NCBI RefSeq assembly: GCF_039555335.1
Contig: NC_092629.1
Location: 33,187,796-33,251,795 of the forward strand
Direction of reading: 5' to 3'
Length of the DNA: 64,000 nucleotides
Source: Amphiura filiformis
Taxonomy: Eukaryota; Echinodermata; Ophiuroidea; Amphilepidida; Amphiuridae
Shown piece by piece: positions 23,825-36,300 of the stretch. How positions within the stretch are numbered: the first letter of the stretch is position 1; each line of letters begins with the position of its first letter. Under the pieces are notes generated by a model. That model saw only the letters and a program-made list of their open reading frames with translations, searched no databases and was not told the DNA's origin. Position numbers and translations under genes: made by a program.

Positions 23825-24005
23825 ATGGATCCAAGTTGTGATAATATTGGATCCAAATGATAAAATTGGATGCTTTACGCCCAATACTTATTGGTCTCGC
23901 TATGAGTTATAAAATATTGGACTCGACTACGTCTCGTCCAATATTTTAAAACTCATAGCTCGACCAATAAATATGGGCTCAACCGATCCAATTTTATATC
24001 AAAAT
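23825..24005. repeat. Palindromic repeat around TTGGATC/GATCCAA
   Basis: ATATTGGACTCGACTACG faces CGTCCAATATTTTA. GAGTTATAAAATATTGG and CCAATATTTTAAAACTC are close inverses. Probably a foldback element. Confidence 0.6.
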
Positions 24006-24050
24006 CGGTGTAAGCATGTCAGTGTGCTAGAGCAAATGTAAAAGTCGACA

Positions 24051-24218
<168 letters not shown>

Positions 24219-24649
24219 CTCGGCTGTGTAATGAAATGATGAAATGAAATGAAATAAACTTAAATGAATGAAATGAGATGAAACTGAATGATATGCTTAC
24301 TTGGCAGCTGTCACACTGTAGCACCATTTCAATCAATTTTAGCTAATTATTCTCGGGGCATGTTAAAAACAGATGTTACACTGACTGGATTGTATACTGT
24401 ACATTCGATTGCATAATTATTTAAACACAATAAAATTTCCGTTTTACTGTCACCGTGATTAATAATGGGGTCGTGCATGCTAAGCTGTCAATTTCTTAGT
24501 TCCAGAAAAATCTTAGAGCAGAATAATTAAATTTTTGCACAAATTTGATTTTATGGTGACCCTTCTACATAAATACACACTTCCAAGTTCCAAGTCATTA
24601 TTTGAGACCATTTTGGCATCAGTATCAGGCTGAATGAGTAGCTATGAGT

Positions 24650-25035
24650 AATAGGGGAGAGTGGGGTAAGTGGTCCACTTCAGCCTAATAAAATCATGGA
24701 ATATCTGGAAGGTCATGTTTGCTTTGTCGTGTTTACTATTAGGCCTACTCTTGATGGTAAAGAACATAGTTTGAGCAAATTTTCACCCATTTATATAAAA
24801 AAAGCATTGTTAATCAGAAATTAATCAATTTGAAATTGAATTTCAAATTGACCACTTACCTCAGGCCCGAACATCAAATATTACGTATTCACCAAGTTAT
24901 TGATAGACTGATATAACTTGACATAGGCCTAATACAATGCTACTTTTGTAGTGCAAAATAAATCAAAAAAACAAAAAACGTGTGAGACTAGATAGGTTTG
25001 AACCACTTACCCCACAAAAAAACACGGGATAAGTG
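24650..25035. mobile_element. Inverted repeat with GTGGGGTAAGTGG ends
   Basis: GTGGGGTAAGTGGTCCACTT at the left is answered by AACCACTTACCCCAC at 25001-25015. The interior is AT-rich and non-coding. Confidence 0.5.
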
Positions 25036-25899
25036 GCCCAGGTGACTAAACAAAATCATTTGGCTAATTAACCTGGGTGTTGTTTTTTTTTTTTGTGTGT
25101 GTGTTTTTTGACATTTGTTTTTAACTAGCCCACTTTCTTATAGCAAAGTGGAATGACGATAAAATCAAAATGTTCCTGATTTAGACCCCTACAAAAATGA
25201 GTTGTGTTTTGTAGCCTTTTGTGTTCAAATTAGTACAGAATGTCTTATTTTTTATAATTTTGATATACTACTTGAGAAAAGAAAAGTTGGTTTCAGGGAG
25301 TGTGTTAAGGCTGAAGTAATTTTGACAACTCAGACAACTTCAACTTGAATATAAATATTTTGGGAGTCGAAGATGATGATTATGGGTACGGTGCTCCCAA
25401 GAAAAAAGGAAGACACATCAAACTTTCGATCGACGAAAACAAAAATCAGCTGGATGGAAGACTCGCGGGTTATTTGACAATCGTTTTTGCTTTTTAATTA
25501 ATTGCATTAGCGTTGCCACATGGTATTTTCAATAGACGAAATAAAGATTTCTTCAGTAAGTGATATTTATTTTTTTAAATTTGAACAATTTATTGTGTAA
25601 GGTAAGGCGTAACGAGTTGATCAATATTCAGCGCAAGTACACACACACACTGAACTGGTTCAAAATTCGACAGCTTGACATACATGCATTATGCATACAA
25701 TACATGTACATTAGCCCTAGAACTCTGGCCATAGTATCCGTTTTTACTTCTACTAGGGCCAGAGGCACTTACATTGAAAAATTTGTTGGAGATGCTTGAA
25801 CGATCCAGTACAAAAAATGACAGCATTTCAATGCTTGATCGAGGTCACTAATTAACATGATAAAACCCACTTGAGAACACACAATCGCCGGTCATTTCT

Positions 25900-26105
25900 A
25901 AAGATGCATTTATACTCAATCGCGTTTGGAGAAACCTGAATCGCACGCATGGTCAGTGTACTAAATCGCCGTCGTATTTGCCTTTCAAAAGCGACAAGTA
26001 GGCCTATATTGACACCCTCTGTCGGTCAACGTTCTCTAAAATTGCACACATAACTTGTGTAGTTAGCGACAACGATTCAGTCTGGGTATAAACACAGCTT
26101 TACAC
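25900..26105. mobile_element. Short TIR element
   Basis: AAAGATGCATTTATACTCA at the left and GGGTATAAACACAGCTTT at the right are imperfect inverses. The interior is CG-richer than its surroundings. Confidence 0.5.
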
Positions 26106-26399
26106 AATGACTAATTTACATAGGCACAAAAGGCCGTGTTCATGTACCGTTACTCAGCCAAACATGGCAGAGTAGGTCCCGGATCTTCTGTACATGTTCC
26201 CATCTCCTCAACGTTATACCGTTCCAACAAGGAAAGAGATACGAAAGGCGAACGTCTAATGTACATTGTAGGAGAAGCCAGTTCTAAAGGTTGGTAGCAC
26301 ATTCATGAGATGCTAATTTCTATTGCATTAATTTCTGTGACAAACACACATCTATTGATTCAATTCTCTCTCACTTCAATCAATGGACATGGTGAATGA

Positions 26400-26900
26400 T
26401 TAGAGGTAAATAACTGTGCATCGGTTATTTTGGAGAGTATTGTGAAAAATCTAAACATTTTGCCTTTGGAACCGAGGAATATTCCGAGGTCCAAAGCAAA
26501 ATGTTTACTTTAAAGTTTAGATTTTTCACAATGCCCAACATTACCGATGCAAAGTTATTAACCTTGATAACCGTACTTGCGTAACTTTGATCACTTCACT
26601 TTACAAAATAACACAAAATTTTTGCTGAAAAGTTTGGCAAAATAGACAATTTTTACCTCTTCCCTTTCCAAAAATCGATCAGGCTAAAACATGACGACCA
26701 ATAACACAATCTGTGCAAATATGGTAGCGCGCAATCCAAATACGGCAGCCAGCGCGGGCGTAGTTTGTTTACTAATATTTACTTTCGAACAATTACGTAT
26801 TTTGTGGTCAATTGTGAGATATTAATGACCGGATTTGCGTCGTGCTTTCACAAATGTGACTGGATCGCACGCATCGCGTTTATTAATGAGGTTATGAATG
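26400..26900. repeat. Palindromic element, copy 1
   Basis: A long hairpin at 26400-26570 (TGTGAAAAATCTAAACATTT and its inverse) is followed by a GC-rich part ending TTAATGAGGTTATGAAT. The same plan recurs at 47990-48530 with different arm sequence. Confidence 0.55.
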
Positions 26901-26988
26901 TCGCGTCACTGAAGTCATGAAAAGATTTATACGCGTTTGTATTGTATTGTATCTCGAGCTCGGAGAAGCGGCTACGGGACGCCAGGTA

Positions 26989-27122
26989 ATATGTTATTAC
27001 ACAGTAAGCAGTAATCCGTCAACCGCTATCCTGTCAATCAATATCTAATTGGGGGGTTAGGGTTTAGGTTCTAGTGTTAGGGTTAGGTTGACAAGAAAAT
27101 ACCGAGGTTACCTGGCGTCTGG
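26989..27122. mobile_element. TIR element with telomere-like core
   Basis: GACGCCAGGTAA and TTACCTGGCGTC are perfect inverses. The core includes a degenerate run of GGTTAGGG units at about 27054-27093. Confidence 0.65.
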
Positions 27123-28250
27123 TGGCCGCTTGTTCTGTACAAGGTATCTAGCACTCCCAAGTTGGGAGCCTGAGGTATAGGTATGTGCGCAAGCGGTTTG
27201 TTTGGTCTTGACGTAGGTATTGAAGTCCTATAGCCAGTCCAGCATCAATCATGGCATCTGCATTCCAACACCTACACAATAATATCAACCAGGGTTCACA
27301 GGTTTTTGCCGCAGGTGGAAAAAAACGCGGTTTTAACCGCTTGGCAAAAAAGTTTTTGCCAGTTTTTGCCGGCAAAAATGGCAAAAACTAAAAAAGCGAT
27401 TTGTAGTTCAGTTTTTTCATCTCAAAACAAATTATTACTTTACAAAAATACTTTCCTGAGTGTAACAAGGCCAGATTTTGTAATATAAGTAACATTAAGT
27501 AAAATTAAAGGCATGCGTTTTCATTGCTCTCGTGCATTTAACCGAAATGTGGCATATATCAAATTCAAAACTTTTTCATTTTAAGGACTTGATGAGACAA
27601 AAAATAAGTTGAATGATTCATTAAAAGTTATGTGTTACTGTTTATGAGCTTTCTGTGTTACTTTTTAATATTTGAGTGACTACATGTATAAGTGAGTTTT
27701 TGCCATTTTTTGTGATTTTTGCAGGCATGAGAATTTTCAGTTTAAAAACTGAATTCAGTTTTTTATAGTCAAAATTTCCATAACTTTATTTAATTTCAGC
27801 CTGTTTTTGGTACTTTTTGCCCAATTTCACGCGCATTTTCAGTTTTTTCAGTTTTTTTTAGGAAAGTGCAGTCTCATGCCTGTTTTTGCCGGTTTAAACC
27901 AGGTAAAAACCCTTGCCGGCAAAAACAGATTTTTGCCGGCAAAAACCGAACCCTGATATCAACCAACAAAGACTGTACGGTATGAAATATTCATACTTTC
28001 CACATGTTCCACGCACTGTAATCGACTGGAATTCTCTACCAGAACATATAAACCAACATATATCTTCAATACCTCAATTCAATTAAGCTGTACCAACTAC
28101 ATCCAAGAATCAGCCAAGCAACAACAAGACTGGAAAAACAGCAGACTTTTATGCGCACACACTTCCTGACCATCTGACTCCATCAGGAATGTTGGCCAGT
28201 ATTTGAACAAGAACATGAAGTACTGCTGCTTTGAAGCTAACTGGATCTTA
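27123..28250 (+). mobile_element. LINE remnant (C-terminal reverse transcriptase end), split by a transposon
   Basis: After removal of the inserted element, the plus strand reads SYFPHVPRTVIDWNSLPE, the conserved C-terminal signature of CR1/L2-type LINE proteins, and then a stop (28084-28086). Only the last part of the protein survives. Confidence 0.65.
27290..27955. mobile_element. hAT-like element inserted in a LINE remnant
   Basis: Termini CAGGGTTC and GAACCCTG, with an identical 8-bp duplication ATATCAAC at 27282-27289 and 27956-27963. The ends are rich in TTTTTGCCGGCAAAAA palindromes. It is 666 bp without a transposase frame. The host LINE reading frame resumes exactly across the empty site. 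Confidence 0.88.
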
Positions 28251-28543
28251 GATTTGGATGATTGAGTATGGTAAATTGTTCCAGTCTATTACAGTTCGAC
28301 TTTAGAAATGAGTATTTATGACAGTTCTTGTTGCTGGTTATTATTTGGAACGATTCAGGGTGGGTATAATGCGATTAACATAGAGGTGTTTTTATCTTGA
28401 AAACTACGCAAAATGAGTTGCAAAATTATATGGTGTGTTTTTAAAGTTGGCCGACGATCATGAGTACGGTACCCGTGGATACACAGAGTGCCGGGGCCGG
28501 ATGCACGGTGGTTTTTACTTTTGGTCTGAGGGCTGCCTTATAT

Positions 28544-28839
28544 TGGGCTATTCCATTTAAAATCCACACTACCCCTGTGGAAGATTTTGGAAATATTTTC
28601 CACGGGGGGGGGGGTATTTTTTTCAAATGTAATTGGTCAGGGTTAATCATTTTGAAACCCATACTCCCTCTGTATTATGGCTTTACCTATATCTTCCACA
28701 ACTCGAGTGAGTATTTCAAATAGAGATTACTCAATTGTCTATTCTACTATTCTATTCAATACTCATACTCCCTCTGTGGAAGACTTAAATAGCTAAATCT
28801 TCCACAGGGGTAGTGTGGATTTTAAATGGAATAGCCCAT
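28544..28839. mobile_element. TGGGCTATTCC MITE, copy 2, just upstream of RAD54
   Basis: Complete copy with near-perfect termini (GGGCTATTCCATTTAAAATC and inverse). It ends ~190 bp before the RAD54 start codon, so it may lie in or next to the promoter. Confidence 0.85.
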
Positions 28840-29026
28840 TGAACACTTATCATGAAATTTGATTGAGTGTGAGACAGTTAATTTCAAGCCAACTTGAATT
28901 ATGAAATTTAACAAGTATTTTTGCAAATTGCAGGCTTCAACTGTTGAGAAATTCCAACTCGGACAGAACCAATAGCAGAGGGTGAAATATTCATTGTAAT
29001 CACCGAGTACAGACAAACATTACAAA

Positions 29027-29029
29027 ATG
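29027..29029 (+). CDS. RAD54L: RAD54 exon 1 (coding part: start codon only)
   Basis: The exon ends ATG|GTAAGA, so only the initiator Met is coded here and the rest is 5' UTR. The start is chosen because exon 2 opens with the conserved RRSLAPS. The transcription start was not located. Confidence 0.75.
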
Positions 29030-32000
29030 GTAAGAATTGCCTGTACATGTAAGTAGGACATGTGTACATTGAAAATATTGAGTCTAGTTTTCCCAATTAA
29101 AGATTTGAGGAGAGACCTTGTGTCATTGAGCACGATTTTCATTAGGCACAGTTTTAAGAATATACATAAAGTGCAGAGATTGAGTTATAAGGCGCTCTAG
29201 TGTGATCGCACACCATCACACACCTTAAATCGCCTGTCGGAGTTCGATAAGTGCGATGATTTTTAGCATGCCTGTCATTTTCAAAACTCACCACAAATCC
29301 TAAATAACATAGCTGATAGGAGCACATTTGCTACTCTAATGGTGTAATTGTAAACAGTTTAATATAGAGCTCTAAGTTTAGGTAAACCTAAATGTAATTC
29401 GAAAAGCTTATTCCCAATTTCTATTGATTCCGATTTTGTGTTTGCGAGTTTTATGTTTATTACACTGCTCCATAGACAATATGTTGTAATTTTGTTCTGA
29501 TGTACCCAAACGTAATTCAAATTTGAAGATATTTTTGCTGAACGAATTAATCTACAATAAACATCATGTAGCCAGAGGTTTCCAGTGGCATAAAAATCTT
29601 TTGAGAAAAGTGGGGGGATGTTGGTGTGGACCATGAAATGCCCTTTTAAAAGAATGCAAGTTTTGATCATCTGACACATATTTTGACTGATTTCAAATTC
29701 TTTGCAAGCTTTGATACATTTTGTTGGCTGTAATTGAGAGAATCTAAAAACTAAAACTGACATTTCTACTAATTTGTTGATATTACAGAGGAGGAGCTTA
29801 GCTCCAAGTCGGTTGGCCTTGGCACAGAGAGAGCGAGAAGAACAGGGATCAAAAAGGAAATCAGGGGATGGCAGAGAATTTGAGGTAAGTTGTTGGAGGG
29901 GGTGGGATACATATAGCAGCATTTGAACTGGACTTTACATCTGTAAAAGTAGAGCCCAGTTAAAGTGGATTATTTGTGAACCTGGAGGTACTGGTGATGT
30001 GACCAACCAAGAGTTAAAACACACCGGGAAACACACTGCTATTCTGGCATGTATAAATGAGACCTACTACTAAGACTTTTTGCTAGCAGACAGTTGCAGT
30101 TTCAGCTGCCGGTTATGTAATTAGGCTATACTTTGATCAGCTCGTAATCGGCGGAAAATGTTACTGTTAGGCTTTTTCCACTGCGCCGAAAAATAGATCC
30201 CCACATTAAGAGTGAGGTAGTTGACCTGTCTGGTATATATTGTGTGTGTTTAATAAAATAGGCAAAGTATGTGACTTTAATCAATAATTTGTGATACTTC
30301 TGACGAGTTGTCACAAGACAATTCTCAAAAGAAAATATATTGATATTAATCCACGATGTTATAGGCCCGCCGATTAAGAGCTGATCAAATTGTAACTGGG
30401 AGCTCTGAAGACCCTCATTCCAAATGGAGTGGCGACCTACTTGTGTGAGACTAGTTTCTCAGTGGAGTCTAGAATAGACCCTAAAATTTGACATTTTACC
30501 CTTTTGCTTATAACTTGCTTGGAGTACTTTGCTAAATTGTTAAATTGTCGTCAATCACCGTCTGATATTGTTTAGTTACTCACAGTTAGTTCTCCCTCAA
30601 AAATGGTGTCTATATATGGCCAGTTTAACGTGACTGTCGGTGGGTGGGCAATTATAAGGGCATGGGCGGTTAATGGAATGAATACAGTAGATCAAACTGG
30701 ATACTTTTTTTTCTGAATCCTTAGGGTCAGAGGAATACTTTGGTATGCTTTTTAAACCATATTTTGACCAGTTTTGAAATTTGACCCCTGTGTTAACGCT
30801 GTTTTCCAAAATCCACTTTCATAAAAGTATGGTACTCTAAAAGACACGTAATCAGCAATTCAGCATCTCCTTCTCAAATATTCTATGGCTTTGTGTAGAC
30901 TCCAATATTTGTAGAGACTTTTTGGCAAGCTGGGCCCTCAACTGGAGTTGATGGACGATGCTGACCATGGCACTATAGAGTGTTGTGGGCCAGCCGCCAT
31001 GCTTTGTTCTTATGTGCAATCTGTACTCTGTTTGGTGTATTGATTTCAGGAATATGGTTGCAAGAAGTGGAAATCAGACGATGGAGTGGGAAGAAAGCCA
31101 CTGCATAATGTCAATCAGATGTGTCATACAAGTTCTCTGTCTAAATCATCTCATGTGAGTACATAACAATGTAGATAGATGTAGAAAAATATGAAATTCA
31201 CAACAACAGAGACTACTATTTGAAATTACTTGGTACTCTAGGTTGGGGATGAAATCAAAACTCGACTGTTCCAGACGGTTCCGCTGCTTGGAGCTGTTTC
31301 TTTATGCGGTTCAACCGGCGGATGAGTTTTGATTTCATCCCATGGTAAACATGAGTAGGATTAAATCTTTCCTTAGAGAAGTCGTTTTCAAAGGGCTGAA
31401 CTTCCACAAGATAATAATACAAGATAATTTTATTTTCCATAATGCAAGTATAAACTTAAAGAAAAAAAGAAATTAACTAATATTAGGCCAAAAAAAAAAA
31501 AGGTTTGTCTCACGAACCCGCGTGCATAAGAATGTGAAAGCGATACAGCGCGTTTGTCTACGTGACCGCCTTTTTTTTTTTTTTTCCCCCGATTTTCCGG
31601 TTCCCGATAGTTCGACCAACGTAGTAAAATGAATTCCTCAATGTCAGAAAACCATCGAAAATGTCAGGCAGCGCGTATGCCATTAGTGTTGCAGATAGCC
31701 CGTAACCCACACCGTAGCCTCAGTCTCGCTAGTTTCACGCCATCCTTGCAACGCACGGAGCGTAAAAGCCGGCGAAGCAAAGTGGATGCAATATAAAAGG
31801 ACTTAGCCTCACGGAGAACTCTGCGATCGAGTGAAGCCATGTTGTTTTCATAAATTTTTGTATTTTTGTAGCTGTTTTTAACGAATTTTTTTACCGTTTA
31901 TTTCAACATGATTGTTCGTATTCGTATAGTTAAAACAGGGGGGACTGTGCTGAGGAATTGGGCACTGCATCGGTGCGCAGATTAGGTTAATCTGAATGCC

Positions 32001-33293
32001 CTAAAAAATGAGTTGGTGTCGGGGCGAAGCTGTATGGCGAGAATTGATCGGTCCATAGAGGGGTAAAAAAGGTGAAAACTGAAGAAACCTCTCGATAGAG
32101 TACCGAAAGCTCACTCAGCCCTCTAAATATTCACCTCTATGGAAACATCAAATCTCGCTCATACCAACATTTGTATCGTAACTTTGTATTTTGCACTGAT
32201 TTTTAATAGTGATCAGCTCTAGGAAGGCAAATAAAATACAGTTACAGAATATTAACATTGTAAATTTGTTGCTTCTCTTTCAGTGTAAGACCACTTGTAG
32301 TTTTCCAATACCTGTCTTGTGATTTTCATTTGTCTCAGGCTAAAAAAAACAACAAAAAAAAAAAAAAAAAAAAATAAAAAAAAAAAAACAAAAAAAAAAA
32401 AAAAAAAAAAAAAAAAGCATAGCACTTAGCTTTTTGGCAAATGTTCGTGAGACAAACCTTTTTTTTTTTTTTTTTTTTTGGCCTTAAACAAAAACATTTT
32501 TACAAACAAATCTTGGAGGAGATGAACAGAAGGCTAGTAAGGCCAGAGGAGGTCACCTCCTTTAACAAAGAAATGTTACCATCAAAAGAACTTTAGCGAG
32601 AGCCATCTTCAGAACTAAAGATGGATTCTGAAGATGGCACTCGCTAGAGTTCCAAGAGCTCAGCTCTCTGGAAAGGACTTCTCTAGGGAAAGATAAAATC
32701 CTACTCAATCAGAGACTAATTTTTCCAGAGAGTGGGCTTAGTTGAGTGCACTTTCACTTCTTGTATACTTGATGTGTGCTACTCCAGATTACAGAACTAT
32801 TTTTTGCAATTTGAAAAAAATATTTTGTCTCACCAGATAAATCCTTCCATCGCCATACCTTTACTGTAATATTGATGGTTACATTTTTTATTCATTTGCA
32901 GGAAGATCTAATCAGGAAGATTTTATCCAAACCATTCAAGATTCCAATACCAAATTACCAAGGTAACAATCATAAGTTGAATAAATAGAAAATAAAAGTA
33001 TTGTTTTGAAACCCAGCCTTGTCTCTATCGCATCATATTCATTCATTCATTCATTCATTCATATTTTATTTTGCCAATCACCAATCAATAATACAATGTA
33101 CAAATGTAATTCAATAATGATAAGCAGAAGCAATAATAGTGATAATGATAATAAAATCATGGTAATAAATAACTAATATAATAACAAAAGTAATATTGAA
33201 TCAACCTGAAAATATAGGGTTAAATCAGGTGATTGGCGAGGACCCTGCTAAGCGCGGAGCGTGGGGTGCAGGGCCCTCTTAAATAGTTACCAA

Positions 33294-33324
<31 letters not shown>

Positions 33325-36300
33325 CAAAACAGATGATCCGATTTAACACGAGGATGATAGTTAAGATAGAAGGAATGAAGTTGAAGTAAAACTATGGCTC
33401 CTGAAGACTAAGGATGAGAGGGTGTGAGCAATTACTTACTAAAAAAATGGATTGAACTAAAGTACAAAAGAAGAACGAAATGTATCGTGAAGGTATTAGA
33501 TGTCCTCTGTGTAACCACAAATGATATATTTCTTAAAGTTGGATTTGAAGGTAGCAAGAGTCCGAGTCAATTTGAGAGAAGAAGGAGTTCTTTCCATAGT
33601 ATGGGACCTTGCGTTTTGGAAGAATTGTTTGCAAGGGCAGTGTTAGAAGGAAAGATAACATGTTCGTGAACATTCCTAGTATTGTAAGAGTGAGACAGAG
33701 TGAGAGTGTTGAAAAAGTTGTCAGGGACTAGATCCGGAGGAAGAAGGTCATTATGAAATTGATACATGTATGAAGCCAGTTGGAGTCTATAGAGATCACG
33801 AACTTTCAAAGTGCGTAGTGAAGAGAAGAGCGGGTCTGTATGGGCAAGCCAGAGGGAATTGGTACAGCTTCTGATCACTCTCTTTTGAAGAAGAAACGCA
33901 GAGTCTAAGTTGGCATTGTTAGGATCAGCCCACACGAGGGCCCCATAGGATAGATAGGGAAGAACCAGAGAGTTGTATAGAGTGGTAAGTGAACTAGAAG
34001 GAAGAAAATGGCGGACCTTTTCGAATCACACCGTTGTATTTAGAAACAATCTTAGAGACATGTTGTGTATGTGAGTGCCATGAGAGATTATGATCTATTA
34101 ATAGGCCTAGGAATTTAGTTGTATTAACATTTTCAATTGGGGTATCATCTATTTTAATATCATATTTAATATCAGGCTTATTACTATGTTTATTTTTAAA
34201 TATAATATAATTAGTTTTCTTTATGTTTAGTGATAATTTATTCAGTTTAAACCAGTTTGATATTATTTTTAGATCCCTATTTATGTTTTGTTGGAGTATC
34301 TGAGGGTCAGAGTGAGAAAATAAAATGTTTGTGTCATCTGCAAATAAAATGAAGTGAGGAGTGGAAGTAGTGCAAGGGAGGTCGTTGATATAAAGTAAGA
34401 AGAGTAGAGGACCCAAGATAGATCCCTGGGGCACACCACAGGTTACATTAATGGATTTAGAAAGGCAGTTATTGAAGATGACACGTTGATTTCTACCAGA
34501 AAGATATGCTTTGATCCAATCGTTAGCAAGGCCTCGGATACCATAGTGGTGAAGTTTTTGAAGAAGAATGTTGTGGTTTATGGTATCAAAGGCCTTACTC
34601 AGATCTAAGAAGATACCAATGGTGTGCAGCTTGTTGTCAAGATGTTGAACAATTTTACAGTAGAGGTCATTAACTGCCATATTAGTTGATCTGTTTGGTC
34701 TAAATCCAAATTGATGCTTCAAAGGATATTGTTTTTAGTTAAAAAAATCCTGGATCCGGGTATACACTGTTCTTTCCAAGAGTTTGGAAATGGCGGGAAG
34801 GATGGAAATAGGCCTATAGTTTGTGAAATCATGTTTATCACCAGCTTTGAAGATGGGAGTAACATTGGCACATTTCAAAGAGACAGGAATAGTGCCCGTT
34901 GAGAAGGAGAAGTTGAATATGAATGAAAGAATATGGTTGATTGAGGGAATAATTTGTTTCAGGAGAATGTTACTGATGTCATCATTACCACTACTATGGC
35001 TATTTTTCAGATCGGAAGCTAATTTGGTGATTTCTTCTGGTGAAGTTGGTCCAAGGAAAAAACTGTGAGGAAAGTCGTTAGATGAAAAAGAGTGTTTGAA
35101 ATCCGGAGGGGGATCTGGGATTTTTCCAGCAAGAGTACTACCAATGTTAGCAAAAAATGAATTGAAACTTTCAGCGATTTGTTTATTATCAGTAATTTTA
35201 GAGCCATCATCAGTCATGAAAAAGTCAGGTGATTTAGATTTTTTATGACGTCCAAGTAGATTATTCAATGTTTGCCACAATTTTTTAGTATCACTTTTAT
35301 TATTTTCAATTTTATTTGTAATGAAGTTCTTTTTACTTGTTCTTAGAAGTAAATTTAGATAGTTCCTATATTTAGTGTATTTATTTTTATTATCAGGAGT
35401 TGGTTTTTGAGTATACATTTTATATAGTTTATCTTTTGTTTAATTGATTTAATAAGTCCTTTGGTTACCCAAGGTTTTTAGGCGATATTACGTTTAGAGA
35501 TAGTTTTAGCTTTAACAGGGCAGTGTAAGTTGAGAAGTTCAGTAAACTTATTAATGAATTTATTATACTGCGACATCAGGGTTGGGTGAGCATTCAACAA
35601 AGTTCCAGTCGACAATTGAGAGGGCATTCTTCAATCCATTGATGTTATTAGGATGGAACTGGCGTCTCTTATAAGTGTATTGTTTTTAATTGATTCAGTT
35701 CTATGGGTCTGTTGTGTGGTGAAAACTGGGAAGTGATCAGACAAATCGGTGATGATGATACGGAGTTTATAATGTTATCGAGGTCATTGGTGAAAATGTG
35801 ATCAATCAGCGTGGCCGTGGTAATACCATGGATGTTAGTCTTGATACGTGTGGGGCGATCGATACAGGGAATGAAATCATGTGAATAAAACAAGTTAAGA
35901 AAATCAGAAACTCGAGAGTTGCTTTCGTGAACGAGAAGATCTAGATTGAAATCACCCATCATGTAGCATGTTTTTTTCTCATCAGATATAGTGTCAAGCG
36001 TGTTACTTAGCTGGGAAAGAAAGTCTTTGAAAATGACATACTCGGGCTTGTAAATTATGCCGATGATAAAGGTGTTACAGTTATGGGTAACTTCTATAAA
36101 CAAAGAATCACAATCAGCACAGTCGATACAAAGGTCAGGTCTATTGGAGTAGCTGAGGTCGGAATTGATGAATAAGGAGACCCTCCACCACGCCGCCCTT
36201 GCCTGATACTATTTTCAATAGAATAATCACCAATATCCATGAGCAAGGAATCTTCATGAGCAGTAAACCAAGTTTCAGAAAAACCATAGATGTCAAAATG

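Noticed and set aside
27054..27093. Telomere-like GGTTAGGG repeats
   Set aside because: The run is short, degenerate and lies inside a TIR element (26989-27122), so it gives no support for a former chromosome end.
29359..29922. 187-codon minus-strand open frame over RAD54 exon 2
   Set aside because: Antisense to a certain exon and without domain, splice or composition support; a chance frame.
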